From contig NZ_JAUSWH010000016.1 in the NCBI RefSeq assembly GCF_030815125.1, forward strand, positions 1-64,000: DNA of 64,000 bases, written 5' to 3'. Source of the DNA: Allorhizobium paknamense (lineage in GTDB: Bacteria > Pseudomonadota > Alphaproteobacteria > Rhizobiales > Rhizobiaceae). The notes under the pieces are model-generated. The model did no database searches. It was not told the origin of the DNA and saw nothing but the letters and a program-made list of their open reading frames with translations. Both the position numbers and the translations under genes were made by a program. This document shows positions 1-8,732 of the stretch, one piece after another; the stretch's first letter is position 1, and each line of letters starts with the position of its first letter.

Positions 1-60
1 AAAATGATCGGCATTTCCTGCACCTTTCCTCCTACTCAGACACAAAATACGCCTTGCAGA

Positions 61-219
61 ACACCCATCCTGATTGAGTTTTGACCCTAGAGCATTGTCC
101 CGAGAAAAGTGGAAGCCTGTTTCTGCCCGGAAATGCGTGAAAACAAGGATTTAGAGCGTTTCAATGTTTCCGTGAAACAATGAAGCGCTCTAGGGTCAAG
201 GCTTGATCAGGACGGGTGT
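61..219. repeat. 159-bp intergenic element with RIME-like core
   Basis: Imperfect 33-bp terminal inverted repeats (61-93 and 187-219, about six mismatches) enclose a core at 88-192 that starts with TAGAGC and ends with GCTCTA. The core has a left part containing GAAAAGTGG and a right hairpin at 152-192. The same core plan recurs at 16665, 18695, 24629 and 50468, so it is a dispersed family resembling the intergenic mosaic elements of rhizobia. It ends four bases from the stop of the IclR gene and may act as its terminator. Confidence 0.7.
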
Positions 220-222
220 TTC

Positions 223-987
223 TCAGCTTCCAAACAGGCGGGTGGTTTCGGCTTTCAAGTCCAGCAGGGATTGAATGACGGTGCGTTTCTGATCTTCAAA
301 ACGCGAGGTCGGCAGGGGCACGGATATCGCATAAAGCGTCCCTTTCCAGTCACAGAAGGCAATGCCCGCTGCGGATATTCCATCCGTGTGTTCATCGAGA
401 TCATAGGCAATTCCCTGATCTCGAATGTGTTCGAGAACGGGCAAAAAGCCGGACCACGTCCGCTTGATGCCCCTCTGGCGGAATTCTTCGAGAACAAGCC
501 GTTCCGCTGTCTCGGCGGGCATTGCCGCCAACACCGCACGGCCATTGGCGGTGTCCGTCAGCGGAAAGATATCGCCAACGGCAGAGACGGCGCGCAGTCT
601 GTGGCTGCCCGGCACCTGATCGAGAAAGATCATCTGATGACCGCGCAGCACCGAAAGATCTGCGGTTTCGCCCGTCTTTTGCGACAACTCGATCAGGAGC
701 GGGCGACACAGGTCCACAATATTGAACTTTGCAGCTTGCGCTAAGGCAGTGATTTCCGGGCCAAGGCGGATGTCGCCGCTGCCGGCGCTGAACACCAGAC
801 GCTCCTCCTGCAAGGCGGCAACGATCCTTTGCACCGTCGAGCGCGCAAGCCCTACCCGTTCGGAAATCTGCCCCAAGGAAAGCCCGTTCGGGTCTTCGCG
901 AAGCGCGCGCAACACTGCCGCTGCGCGCGAAATAACCTGGATGCCGTTGCGTGCGAGCGCCGCATCCTCCGCTACAACTTCCGTCAT
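223..987 (-). CDS. IclR-family transcriptional regulator
   Basis: A 254-aa protein with an N-terminal winged helix-turn-helix (about residues 20-80, including LSLGQISERVGLARSTVQRI) and a C-terminal IclR effector-binding domain, the usual length and order for the family. The ATG at 987 is chosen over a GTG 36 bases upstream because AGAGGTGA lies at the right distance before it. The gene diverges from the cyclase-headed catabolic operon at 1216 and is the likely ligand-responsive regulator of that operon. The ligand is unknown; the operon content suggests a pathway substrate or intermediate. Confidence 0.9.
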   Translation of the reverse strand: MTEVVAEDAALARNGIQVISRAAAVLRALREDPNGLSLGQISERVGLARSTVQRIVAALQEERLVFSAGSGDIRLGPEITALAQAAKFNIVDLCRPLLIELSQKTGETADLSVLRGHQMIFLDQVPGSHRLRAVSAVGDIFPLTDTANGRAVLAAMPAETAERLVLEEFRQRGIKRTWSGFLPVLEHIRDQGIAYDLDEHTDGISAAGIAFCDWKGTLYAISVPLPTSRFEDQKRTVIQSLLDLKAETTRLFGS

Positions 988-1215
988 ATGAAAATCACCT
1001 CTCACCACACCCCTATGTCGCACAAGCTTTCCCGGATTGCCAGAGTAAAGTGTATCATGATGCGGTTATGTTGTCTCATTATGCAGTTTTCTGATTGACC
1101 GCAATACGGTTCATGTGCATCATCATGCGGTATGGATGGGAGGAAGCATCCGGAAAACTTGAAAGTATTCCATCGCGGATCGGGTTGCCGTCCGCGCGCA
1201 GAGGAGGATTGCGTG
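988..1215. promoter_or_regulatory. Divergent IclR/operon control region
   Basis: A 228-bp region between two divergent genes. It holds a near-repeat around 1054 and 1118 (ATCATGATGCGGTTATG and ATCATCATGCGGTATGG) and an inverted repeat ACCG-N5-CGGT near 1099-1111. These are candidate IclR operators. The RBS GAGGAGGA lies just before the ATG at 1216. No convincing -35/-10 pair was fixed by eye. Confidence 0.45.
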
Positions 1216-2061
1216 ATGGTGAAGATCCGCGGGATCGAATTTGAAGCGAATACCGACAACTCCATGGGTCTGGAGTTTTACAATCTCAGTCATCGTTTCG
1301 GTTATCAGTCGCCGAACTGGCCTTATTTCGAAGACGTCAAGATTGAGCGCATCCATTACATGGCGAAATCCGGCGTGCTGTCGCAGCGCATCACCACATC
1401 CATGCACAACACCACCCATATCGATGCGCCCGCGCATGTGGTGCAGGGAACGCCCTTCATCGACGAGGTGCCGCTGCCGCATTTCTTTGGATCGGGCATC
1501 GTTGTGTCCATTCCCAAGAAGCAATGGGAACAGATCACCTATGACGATCTGGAAAAGGCAGCAGGCAAGGCGGTTCGTCCGGGCGATGTCGTGATCGTCA
1601 ACACCGGCTATCACCACATCTATGACGACAGCGAGGATTACTTCCTGCGTGCGCCGGGCTTCGTGCCGTCGGCCGCGGACTGGTTTATCGAGAAGAAGGT
1701 CAAGGTCGTCGGTCACGATACCCAGGCCAACGACCACCCGCTGGCCACCGCAATCGGTCCGCACGGGATTGGTCCGATTATCAAGCACGCCGATCTCCAG
1801 AAGGAATATTTCGAGTGGTCCGGCGGGCGTGACTGGAAGGACGACTTCCCGGAATGGGAGCCGGTTCACCGCAAGCTCTTCAAGGCGGGTATTCTTGGTA
1901 TCGAAAATGTCGGTGGTGATCTCGACGCCGTCACCGGCAAACGCGTCACTTTCGCTTTCTTCCCCTGGAACTGGGATCGCGGCGATGGCTGCATCATCCG
2001 TCTCGTGGCCATGATCGACAAAGGCCAGACCTATCGCATCGAGAAGGGCGAGGCATTCTGA
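1216..2061 (+). CDS. Cyclase-family metal-dependent hydrolase
   Basis: A 281-aa protein of the cyclase / kynurenine formamidase-like family (Cyclase, PF04199). The metal-binding motif is visible as H64-N-T-T-H68-I-D70-A-P-A-H74, matching H-x-G/T-T-H-x-D-x3-H. Members hydrolyse amide or ring C-N/C-O bonds; some act on isatin or N-formylkynurenine. The start is the ATG after GAGGAGGA; the upstream in-frame extension has no RBS. As first gene of the operon it may act early on the imported substrate or on a ring-cleaved intermediate. The exact substrate cannot be read from sequence. Confidence 0.85.
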   Translation: MVKIRGIEFEANTDNSMGLEFYNLSHRFGYQSPNWPYFEDVKIERIHYMAKSGVLSQRITTSMHNTTHIDAPAHVVQGTPFIDEVPLPHFFGSGIVVSIPKKQWEQITYDDLEKAAGKAVRPGDVVIVNTGYHHIYDDSEDYFLRAPGFVPSAADWFIEKKVKVVGHDTQANDHPLATAIGPHGIGPIIKHADLQKEYFEWSGGRDWKDDFPEWEPVHRKLFKAGILGIENVGGDLDAVTGKRVTFAFFPWNWDRGDGCIIRLVAMIDKGQTYRIEKGEAF

Positions 2062-2126
2062 CGCTAAGCTTTTGTTTGTGCGAATTTTCAGGTTGCGTCT
2101 GGCGATCCGCATCTGACCGGACGCAC

Positions 2127-2158
2127 GGCATGTCGGGAAGAGGAGTTCCCGCCATGCC
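2127..2158 (+). terminator. Stem-loop after the cyclase gene
   Basis: A 13-bp stem with one mismatch (GGCATGTCGGGAA / TTCCCGCCATGCC) and a six-base loop, 65 bases after the cyclase stop. No T-run follows, so it may be an mRNA-stabilising or attenuating hairpin rather than a full intrinsic terminator. Confidence 0.45.
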
Positions 2159-2223
2159 GCCCTGAAAAGGCCTGCAATACCAAGGCTCGAAGATGCTAAC
2201 GCATCCTCGCCTTGAAAGAATCT

Positions 2224-2310
2224 CGAATATCTCAAATGCATCAAGGGCTTGAGATATTCGAAAGGGGAATACGAACTGCCATTTTCAATGGCTCTTCGTA
2301 TAAGGAGGAG
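2224..2310 (+). promoter_or_regulatory. Two tandem hairpins ahead of the cupin gene
   Basis: A perfect 12-bp inverted repeat, CGAATATCTCAA (2224-2235) with TTGAGATATTCG (2249-2260), is followed by a second stem of 15 bp with two mismatches (2269-2283 with 2287-2301, loop TTC). The second stem abuts the strong ribosome binding site AAGGAGGAG (2302-2310) of the cupin gene. The first could be an operator and the second an mRNA structure affecting translation. Confidence 0.5.
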
Positions 2311-2315
2311 ACAGC

Positions 2316-2666
2316 ATGCACATCAAGCGTTTCAGCGATGCCAAGCCCTATGAGGCCGCCAATCATCGCGGCGTTGTTGGTCTTCGTCTGCAAGGTTTTG
2401 AGGACGGCGGCCCGACGAACCAATGGGTCGGCTTGTCGCAATTTTTGCCCGGCGGTGGAGCGGGGGCGGATTCCACTCCTTTCGAGAAGGTCTATGTGGT
2501 GCTCGAAGGTGAAATGACCGTGATTGTCGATGGCCACGAAAGCGTGCTGCGAGCGCTTGACAGCTGCACCATTCCGCCCGGCGAGGTTCGAGAGATCGAA
2601 AACCGCAGCAATCATGTCTGCAAGATGCTGGTCGTCATTCCCTATCCGCCGGGAGCAAAGCCATGA
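2316..2666 (+). CDS. Small single-domain cupin protein
   Basis: A 116-aa protein that is a single cupin barrel (Cupin_2 type), with motif 1 around residues 48-66 (PFEKVYVVLEGEMTVIVDG) and motif 2 around 84-103. The first motif lacks the usual histidine pair, so metal binding may be weak or altered. Small cupins in catabolic operons act as isomerases, decarboxylases or dioxygenase-like accessories. An excellent RBS precedes the ATG, and the stop overlaps the next start by ATGA, so it is translationally coupled to the SDR. The function in the pathway is not known. Confidence 0.8.
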   Translation: MHIKRFSDAKPYEAANHRGVVGLRLQGFEDGGPTNQWVGLSQFLPGGGAGADSTPFEKVYVVLEGEMTVIVDGHESVLRALDSCTIPPGEVREIENRSNHVCKMLVVIPYPPGAKP

Positions 2667-3469
2667 GCGAGGACGCTGTTCTCAAAAATCCTGCCCTGCT
2701 GTTCGACATTCGCGGCAAGGTCGCCATCGTCACCGGTGCATCCGGCGCTTTCGGAGCGCTTGCAGCGCGCATCCTCGCCGGCGCCGGGGCGAAACTCGCG
2801 CTCGTTGCCGGCAATGCCGCAGCCCTTGCAGAGACGGCGCAGGCCTGCAAGGCGCTGGGCGGCGAGACCCATTGCATCAACGCGCGCCCATCTGACGAGG
2901 CCGCCTGCGAGGCCATTGTTGAAGAGACGGTCAGGCGCTTCGGGCGCGTCGATATTCTCGTCGTCGCTTCCGGCAAGAACGAGGTCGCCAAGATCGTTGA
3001 CATGGAGCCTGCGCGATTTCTCGATGTCATGGACGCCAATGTTACCCAGTCCTGGCTGATGGCGCGGGCTGCGGGCAAGCGGATGCTGGAACAGGGGGAG
3101 GGCGGCAAGATCGTGCTGATGTCTTCAGCACGCGGCCTGCTCGGTCATCCGGCGGGTTACACCGCCTATTGCGCCTCCAAGGCCGCGGTCGACGGCATCA
3201 CCAAGGCGCTGGGCTGCGAGTGGGGCCCAACGGGTATTACCGTCAATGCCATAGCGCCCACCGTTTTCCGCTCACCGCTGACCGCCTGGATGTTCGAGGA
3301 TACCGATCGCGCCAAAGAGGTCCGCACCGGCTTTCTTGCGCGTGTTCCCAAAGGCCGCCTGGGTGAGCCGGAAGATCTGGCCGGACCCTTGCTGTTTCTG
3401 GCTTCGAAAGCCTCCGATTTCTACACCGGCCATATTCTCTATGCCGATGGCGGCTATACGGCGGGATGA
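2663..3469 (+). CDS. SDR-family NAD(P)-dependent oxidoreductase
   Basis: A 268-aa classical short-chain dehydrogenase. It shows the cofactor motif TGASGAFG near residues 24-31, a catalytic serine in LMSSARG, and the YxxxK pair Y169/K173, followed by the typical C-terminal GxxxxADGGYTAG end. It would oxidise or reduce a secondary alcohol/ketone of the pathway compound. It overlaps the cupin upstream and the 3-hydroxyacyl-CoA dehydrogenase-like gene downstream by four bases each, so the three form a tight translational unit. Substrate not deducible. Confidence 0.88.
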   Translation: MSEDAVLKNPALLFDIRGKVAIVTGASGAFGALAARILAGAGAKLALVAGNAAALAETAQACKALGGETHCINARPSDEAACEAIVEETVRRFGRVDILVVASGKNEVAKIVDMEPARFLDVMDANVTQSWLMARAAGKRMLEQGEGGKIVLMSSARGLLGHPAGYTAYCASKAAVDGITKALGCEWGPTGITVNAIAPTVFRSPLTAWMFEDTDRAKEVRTGFLARVPKGRLGEPEDLAGPLLFLASKASDFYTGHILYADGGYTAG

Positions 3470-4407
3470 CGATGGACACGCGCAAGCACCATATCGCGGT
3501 CATCGGAGCGGGTCTCATGGGCCACGGCATTGCGCTGACCATGGCACGGGCCGGACATTCGGTGTCCATCCATGATCCGGTCGAGGCGGCCCGGGACGCC
3601 GTCAAAGGGCGGATCGCCGAGAGCCTGAGCCTTCTTGGCGAACACGAGACGGCGATCGAAACGATCCTCAAAGGAATCGGGGTCAGTGAAACGCTCTCCG
3701 ATTGTGTGGCGGTGGCCACTGTCGTCTTCGAGGCGGCACCAGAGAAAATGGCGCTGAAGCAGGCGATTTTTGCCGAGATCGAAGCGCATGCGCCTGCCGA
3801 TGCCATTCTGGCATCCAACACCTCCGTGATGCCGATAACCGAGATCATGTCGAAGCTCACCCGCAGAGGGCGGGCTCTCGGCACCCATTGGTGGAACCCG
3901 CCGCATCTCATTCCGCTGGTGGAGGTGATCCGGACCGAATGGACAGACGAGCCGGTCGTGAATGCCATGATGGTCTTGCTCGACCAAGCGGGTAAGACGC
4001 CTGTCCGGGTGGCCAAGGACGTGCCGGGCTTTATCGGCAACAGACTACAGCATGCGCTGTGGCGGGAGGCGATCAGTCTGGTGGAACGCGGCATCTGCGA
4101 TGCGGCATCCGTCGATACGGTTGTCAAATCCTGCTTCGGGCGGCGTCTTGCGGTGCTGGGGCCGCTGGAAAATGCCGATCTCGTCGGTCTCGACCTGACG
4201 CTTGATATCCATTCCCAGGTGCTGGCCGATCTCGAAAGCCGCCCCGGTCCCTCGCCCCTTCTGGAGGAGATGGTGGCAAGCGGCAGGCTGGGCATGAAAT
4301 CGGGAGAGGGCTTTTACGACTGGACGCCGGAGGAGGCTTCCATCGTCAAGGCCCGTGTGTCCTCGCACCTGCAAAGACTGGAGAGGATCCTGCCCCGAAA
4401 GGACTGA
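3466..4407 (+). CDS. 3-hydroxyacyl-CoA dehydrogenase-like NAD enzyme
   Basis: A 313-aa protein with an N-terminal Rossmann domain (GAGLMGHG, about residues 13-20) and a C-terminal helical 3HCDH domain (about 190-300). Its length and single C-domain match 3-hydroxybutyryl-CoA dehydrogenase and L-carnitine dehydrogenase, which oxidise a 3-hydroxy group to a 3-keto group. The motif THWWNPPHLIPLVEVI replaces the usual HFFNPxxxMxLVE, suggesting a substrate other than acyl-CoA. Together with the BKACE gene at 9756 it suggests 3-hydroxy acid to 3-keto acid, then cleavage, as in carnitine degradation; no choline or betaine genes are adjacent. Confidence 0.82.
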   Translation: MTMDTRKHHIAVIGAGLMGHGIALTMARAGHSVSIHDPVEAARDAVKGRIAESLSLLGEHETAIETILKGIGVSETLSDCVAVATVVFEAAPEKMALKQAIFAEIEAHAPADAILASNTSVMPITEIMSKLTRRGRALGTHWWNPPHLIPLVEVIRTEWTDEPVVNAMMVLLDQAGKTPVRVAKDVPGFIGNRLQHALWREAISLVERGICDAASVDTVVKSCFGRRLAVLGPLENADLVGLDLTLDIHSQVLADLESRPGPSPLLEEMVASGRLGMKSGEGFYDWTPEEASIVKARVSSHLQRLERILPRKD

Positions 4408-4448
4408 ATATCAAAGCCCATGTGAACTCGCTCGGAGGAGGAGACGAG

Positions 4449-5111
4449 ATGCGTTATGAAGACAGAAACGACCTGCTGAAGCCCGGCTATCTGGACTTCG
4501 AAAGTGGCATCAAGCGCTATGACGATGGCTCTGTAACGATTGCAGCGCTCACCCGCATGCCGCGCTGCCGGGCCAAGATGGTGCATTGGTGGTTTGGCTG
4601 GGTGGGCGGAACCGATCAGTACAAGCTCTGGCATCCCGTCGATCATCTCTTCTCCGATTGGGCGGATCGCGGCAATGGCGGCAATTATTACGGCGCCAAG
4701 CATCTGGTGCATGAAACGCTGGGTGGGTCCGGCCCGGTGCACAAGCTGCGCATCCACTTCCGCGACCCTTTGGAAGTGTTCGATGTCGCCGGTTATCGCG
4801 CCGTCGATGGGATTGGCGTCTGCGCCCGCCCGGGTTCGCTCGAGCGGCCGGTCAATCTCGGCCATATGTGCCATTTCGTGCGCAACACCGATTATGGCTG
4901 CGAAATGCGCTCGCGCTTCTGGTTCGGCGACGTGCATAGCCAGAACGACGGCGAGACCTTGCCTGAACCGATGCGTGCGGCCATTCGGGAAGAGGCGCTG
5001 AACGACGAATTCTGCCGCGGGCTTCACAAACACAATATCGAGGAAATGGGCTATCTCGCCGATCTTCTGCCGGTGCTGTACCGGCAGGTGACGGGTGATG
5101 CGACCTTTTGA
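4449..5111 (+). CDS. PhlG-like (DAPG hydrolase family) C-C hydrolase
   Basis: A 220-aa protein whose sequence (HWWFGWVGGTDQYKLWHPVD, then HLVHE and CHFVRNTD) resembles the 2,4-diacetylphloroglucinol hydrolase / phloretin hydrolase family. These zinc enzymes cleave the C-C bond between an acyl group and a phenolic or beta-diketone carbon. Several conserved His and Glu residues that could bind metal are seen, but the exact ligands were not assigned. The start is the ATG preceded by GGAGGAGGA; a GTG/ATG-like extension upstream lacks an RBS. In a rhizobial importer operon the substrate may be an acylated plant phenolic. Family call is from recognition only. Confidence 0.68.
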   Translation: MRYEDRNDLLKPGYLDFESGIKRYDDGSVTIAALTRMPRCRAKMVHWWFGWVGGTDQYKLWHPVDHLFSDWADRGNGGNYYGAKHLVHETLGGSGPVHKLRIHFRDPLEVFDVAGYRAVDGIGVCARPGSLERPVNLGHMCHFVRNTDYGCEMRSRFWFGDVHSQNDGETLPEPMRAAIREEALNDEFCRGLHKHNIEEMGYLADLLPVLYRQVTGDATF

Positions 5112-5135
5112 TTGTCTCTCTGGGAGGAAGACGGC

Positions 5136-6410
5136 ATGACAAGGATAAAAACCAGCCGCCGCCTGTTTTTGACAGGGGCAGCAACCCTACTGGCAGCACC
5201 AGCCATTCTCACCCGGACCCGCGCCTATGCGGCAGTGCCGAAACTGAAGATTGGCCTCGTCAGCCCGCGTACCGGGCTGCTTGCGGGCTTTGCGGAAGCG
5301 GACGATTACATTTTATCCGCCGTCACCGCGCGGTTCAGCGAGGGAATTGAAAACAACGGCAAGCGCTGGCAGATCGAGATCGTCGCAAAAGACAGCCAGT
5401 CAAATCCGAACCGGGCGGCGGAAGTCGCCTCCGAACTGATCCTGAAGGACAAGGTGGACATCATCGTCGCCGCCTCGACACCGGATACGGTCAATCCCGT
5501 TTCCGATCAGGCGGAAGTCAACCAGGTTCCTTGCGTCACCACCGATTGCCCATGGCAGCCCTATTTCTTCGGCCGGGGCGGCAAGCCGGGTCAGGGCTTT
5601 GAAAACACCTATCACTTTTTCTGGGGGCTGGAAGACGTTATTGCCGTCTTTCTCGCCATGTGGAAGGACGCTGGCGTTGGCAAGTCCGTAGCGGGGCTGT
5701 TTCCCAACGATGCCGATGGCAATGCCTGGGGCGATCCGGAACGGGGCCTGCCGAAGCCCTTTGCCGCAGCCGGTTATACGCTCACCGATCCGGGCCGCTA
5801 TCAGCCCCTGTCGGACGATTTTACCAACCAGATCAACGCCTTTAAAAGGGCAGGCTGCGAGATTGTCACGGGCAATATGATTCCGCCCGACTTCGCCACC
5901 TTCTGGTCGCAAGCCGCACAGCAGGGTTTCAAGCCGAAAATCGTCAGCATCGGCAAGGCTCTTCTCTTTCCAAGCGCCATTGCCGGGCTGGGTGCGCGCG
6001 GCGTGGGGCTGAGCTGCGAAGTCTGGTGGTCACCCTCGCATCCGTTCACATCCTCGCTGACGGGCATCAGTGCCGCCGATCTCGCCAATGGCTACACGAA
6101 GGCATCGGGCCGCCCATGGACGCAACCCATCGGCTTCAAGCACGCGCTGTTCGAAGTGGTCGCCAATGCCGTTTCCCGCGCTGCGGATCTGGAAGATCCG
6201 GCAGCCATCGTTGAGGCGATTGCCGCAACCGACATGAACACCATTGTCGGGCCGGTCAACTGGTCGAAAGGCCCGGTCAAGAATGTCAGCAAGACGCCGC
6301 TGGTTGGCGGTCAATGGCAGAAGGATGGCGAGGGCGTCGCGCTGAAGATCGTCACCAATGCGCCGTCTCCTGCCATTCCCGTGACCGGAAAACTCCAGCT
6401 TCTCGCCTGA
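5136..6410 (+). CDS. Branched-chain-type ABC substrate-binding protein
   Basis: A 424-aa periplasmic binding protein (Peripla_BP_6/LivK type). It has a Tat signal: SRRLFLTG followed by a hydrophobic stretch and a likely cleavage after RAYA. The mature part begins VPKLKIGLVSPRTG, typical of this family. The ATG after GGGAGGAAG is preferred to a TTG 24 bases upstream. It is followed by two ATPases and two permeases of the same type, so it is the ligand-binding part of a five-gene importer. Export by Tat implies folding before export; ligand probably the aromatic or keto compound degraded by the neighbours. Confidence 0.88.
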   Translation: MTRIKTSRRLFLTGAATLLAAPAILTRTRAYAAVPKLKIGLVSPRTGLLAGFAEADDYILSAVTARFSEGIENNGKRWQIEIVAKDSQSNPNRAAEVASELILKDKVDIIVAASTPDTVNPVSDQAEVNQVPCVTTDCPWQPYFFGRGGKPGQGFENTYHFFWGLEDVIAVFLAMWKDAGVGKSVAGLFPNDADGNAWGDPERGLPKPFAAAGYTLTDPGRYQPLSDDFTNQINAFKRAGCEIVTGNMIPPDFATFWSQAAQQGFKPKIVSIGKALLFPSAIAGLGARGVGLSCEVWWSPSHPFTSSLTGISAADLANGYTKASGRPWTQPIGFKHALFEVVANAVSRAADLEDPAAIVEAIAATDMNTIVGPVNWSKGPVKNVSKTPLVGGQWQKDGEGVALKIVTNAPSPAIPVTGKLQLLA

Positions 6411-6439
6411 CCACATTCTGCACCCTCAAAGGAGGCCAG

Positions 6440-7168
6440 ATGACACCCATTCTCGAACTTGATGGCGTTCAAAAGGCCTATGGGGCCATTACCGTCGCTG
6501 ACCGGCAGAGCTGGTCGCTGGCGGATGGGGAGGCGCTGGGCGTGCTGGGTCCAAACGGGGCGGGCAAGACCTCAATGTTCAACCTCGTCACCGGAACGAT
6601 CAAGGTGGATGGCGGCACCATTCGTTTCGATGGGCAGACGATTACGGATTGGCCGGCGGCCAGACGCTGCCGTGCGGGCATCGCCCGCAGCTTCCAGGTG
6701 CCGCAGCCTTTTTCTGGCATGACCTTGTTCGAAAACGCCTATGTGGCGGCAACGCAGGGCGCGGGTCTTTCCGGTCAGGAGGCGAATTCTGTCTGCCTCG
6801 ATGTCCTGACCCGGACGGGCCTGATCAGAAAAGCCAACCATCTGGCGGGCAGCCTGACACTCCTGGAGCGCAAACGGCTCGAACTGGCGCGGGCGCTCTG
6901 CGCGAAGCCGAAAGTGCTGCTGCTCGATGAAATCGCCGGAGGGCTGACCGAAAAGGAATGCCATGCGCTGATCGATACGATCCGCGAAGTGCGAGCCACC
7001 GGCGTTTCCATCGTCTGGATCGAGCATGTCGTGCACGCACTCCTCGCAGTCATCGACCGGCTGATCGTCATCGATTTCGGCCGGAAAATTGCCGAAGGCG
7101 ATCCGCGCACGGTGATGGAAAGCCGCGAGGTTCGGGAAATCTATCTGGGGATTGCCGCCCATGGCTGA
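6440..7168 (+). CDS. ABC transporter ATP-binding protein, LivG type
   Basis: A 242-aa ATPase with Walker A GPNGAGKT (residues 37-44), Walker B KVLLLDE and the H-loop region VWIEHVV. The signature reads LTLLERKRLELARAL instead of LSGGQ, a form common in LivG-like subunits. The start follows AAAGGAGG at 6429-6436. It energises uptake of the ligand bound by the 5136 protein, together with the LivF-type ATPase, whose start overlaps its end by eight bases. Confidence 0.92.
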   Translation: MTPILELDGVQKAYGAITVADRQSWSLADGEALGVLGPNGAGKTSMFNLVTGTIKVDGGTIRFDGQTITDWPAARRCRAGIARSFQVPQPFSGMTLFENAYVAATQGAGLSGQEANSVCLDVLTRTGLIRKANHLAGSLTLLERKRLELARALCAKPKVLLLDEIAGGLTEKECHALIDTIREVRATGVSIVWIEHVVHALLAVIDRLIVIDFGRKIAEGDPRTVMESREVREIYLGIAAHG

Positions 7169-7865
7169 CGCATTGCTCGAGGTTGAAGGCCTTGATGCCT
7201 TCTACAAGGATTTTCAGGCGCTCTACGGCGTTAATATGCGCATCGGTCAGGGGGATGTGATCGCGGTGATCGGCGCAAACGGCGCAGGCAAGACCACCCT
7301 GATGCGCACTGTGACCGGCTTCTTGAAGGCGAAGCCGGATGCCATTCGCTGGAAGGGTAGGGGCATCGGCGGCTTGCGGGTTGATCAGATTGCCGCCCTC
7401 GGCATTGCGCTTGTTCCGGAAGGCCGGCTTCTCTTTCCCTCCCTCAGCGTCGAGGAAAACCTGCTGATCGGCGGCCAGATGAAGCGCAAGGGGCCGTGGA
7501 GTCTCAGCCGCATCTACAAGCTGTTTCCGGTCTTGCAGGAGCGGCGGAATGTACCGGCAACGGCGCTTTCCGGTGGGCAACAGCAGATGGTCGCCATTGG
7601 TCGGGCGCTGATGGCCAATCCGGAACTGATCATGATGGACGAGATCAGTCTGGGATTGGCCCCGGTCATCATCAAGTCGATCTACGACGCCTTGCCAGGC
7701 ATTGTCGGCGAAGGCCTGACGGCGATCGTGGTCGAGCAGGATATCGCCAAAGCGCTTTCCGTCTCCTCAAGGCTCTATTGCCTTCAGGAAGGCCGCGTGT
7801 CGTTGACGGGTCTTTCCGGTGAGGTCTCGCATGACGAGATCAGCCGCGCTTATTTCGGAGTATGA
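7161..7865 (+). CDS. ABC transporter ATP-binding protein, LivF type
   Basis: A 234-aa ATPase with Walker A GANGAGKTT (residues 38-46), signature LSGGQQQM and Walker B ELIMMDE. It is shorter than and distinct from its LivG-type partner, as usual in branched-chain-type importers. It overlaps the upstream ATPase by eight bases and is three bases from the permease start, so the genes are co-translated. The ATG at 7161 is used; a TTG at 7152 is in frame but has no better RBS. Confidence 0.92.
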   Translation: MADALLEVEGLDAFYKDFQALYGVNMRIGQGDVIAVIGANGAGKTTLMRTVTGFLKAKPDAIRWKGRGIGGLRVDQIAALGIALVPEGRLLFPSLSVEENLLIGGQMKRKGPWSLSRIYKLFPVLQERRNVPATALSGGQQQMVAIGRALMANPELIMMDEISLGLAPVIIKSIYDALPGIVGEGLTAIVVEQDIAKALSVSSRLYCLQEGRVSLTGLSGEVSHDEISRAYFGV

Positions 7866-7868
7866 CCC

Positions 7869-8732
7869 ATGGTTTCCTGGTTGGACCCGATCATACAGGG
7901 CATTCTTCTCGGCGGGCTCTATGCGCTGTTTGCCGCCGGCCTCAGCCTGATTTTCGGAGTGATGCGGCTCGTCAATATCGCCCATGGCGATCTTATCGTT
8001 CTGTCCAGCTATGTGGCGCTCACGACCTGCGTCATGCTGGGCCTGCCGCCGCTGGCGGCAGCGCTGCTGGTGGTTCCCGTCATGGCCGTTGCCGGTTACG
8101 GCCTGCAAAGGCTGCTGCTGAACCGCACCATGGGAGGCGAGATTCTGCCGCCGCTGCTCGTCACTTTCGGGCTTTCGGTCATTATCCAGAACACGCTCCT
8201 GACGCTTTACAGCGCCGATCCGCAGAAATTGCGGGCCCGTGCCATCGAGACGGCGAGCGTCAATGCCGGACCAGTTTCGGTGGGCGTTCTTCCGCTCATC
8301 GTCTTCATAACGGCTGTGGCGGTCATCGGGGCTCTTCAGTGGATGTTCTACCACACGGCGCTGGGGCGTGCCTTCCGGGCCACCTCCGACCGTCAGGACA
8401 TTGTGCAGTTGATGGGCCTCAACCGTGCTCATATTTTCGGGCTTGCCATGGCGGTTGCGCTGGCGGTCACGGCGCTGGCGGGTGTCTTTCTCGGCATCCG
8501 GACATCCTTCGATCCCGCAGCCGGTGGGACACGGCTGATCTTCGGCTTTGAGGCGGTGATCATCGGCGGGCTCGGCAATATCTGGGGTACGCTGGCCGGA
8601 GGCGTCATTCTGGGGCTTGCCCAGACGCTTGGGGCCAGGGTCGATCCCGGTTTCCAGATCCTCACCGGTCACCTTGCCTTTCTCATCATCCTTGCCATCC
8701 GCCCGCGCGGCCTGTTTCCGAGGATCGACTGA
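7869..8732 (+). CDS. ABC transporter permease, LivH type
   Basis: A 287-aa inner-membrane protein with about eight hydrophobic segments. The N-terminus (QGILLGGLYALFAAGLSLIF, then VNIAHGD) is the hallmark of LivH-type permeases. It pairs with the LivM-type permease at 8732. The stop TGA shares its last base with the next ATG (TGATG), giving coupled translation. Confidence 0.92.
   Translation: MVSWLDPIIQGILLGGLYALFAAGLSLIFGVMRLVNIAHGDLIVLSSYVALTTCVMLGLPPLAAALLVVPVMAVAGYGLQRLLLNRTMGGEILPPLLVTFGLSVIIQNTLLTLYSADPQKLRARAIETASVNAGPVSVGVLPLIVFITAVAVIGALQWMFYHTALGRAFRATSDRQDIVQLMGLNRAHIFGLAMAVALAVTALAGVFLGIRTSFDPAAGGTRLIFGFEAVIIGGLGNIWGTLAGGVILGLAQTLGARVDPGFQILTGHLAFLIILAIRPRGLFPRID

Noticed and set aside
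1-60. Possible end of a gene entering from the left
   Set aside because: No open frame with recognisable coding features reaches the window start.
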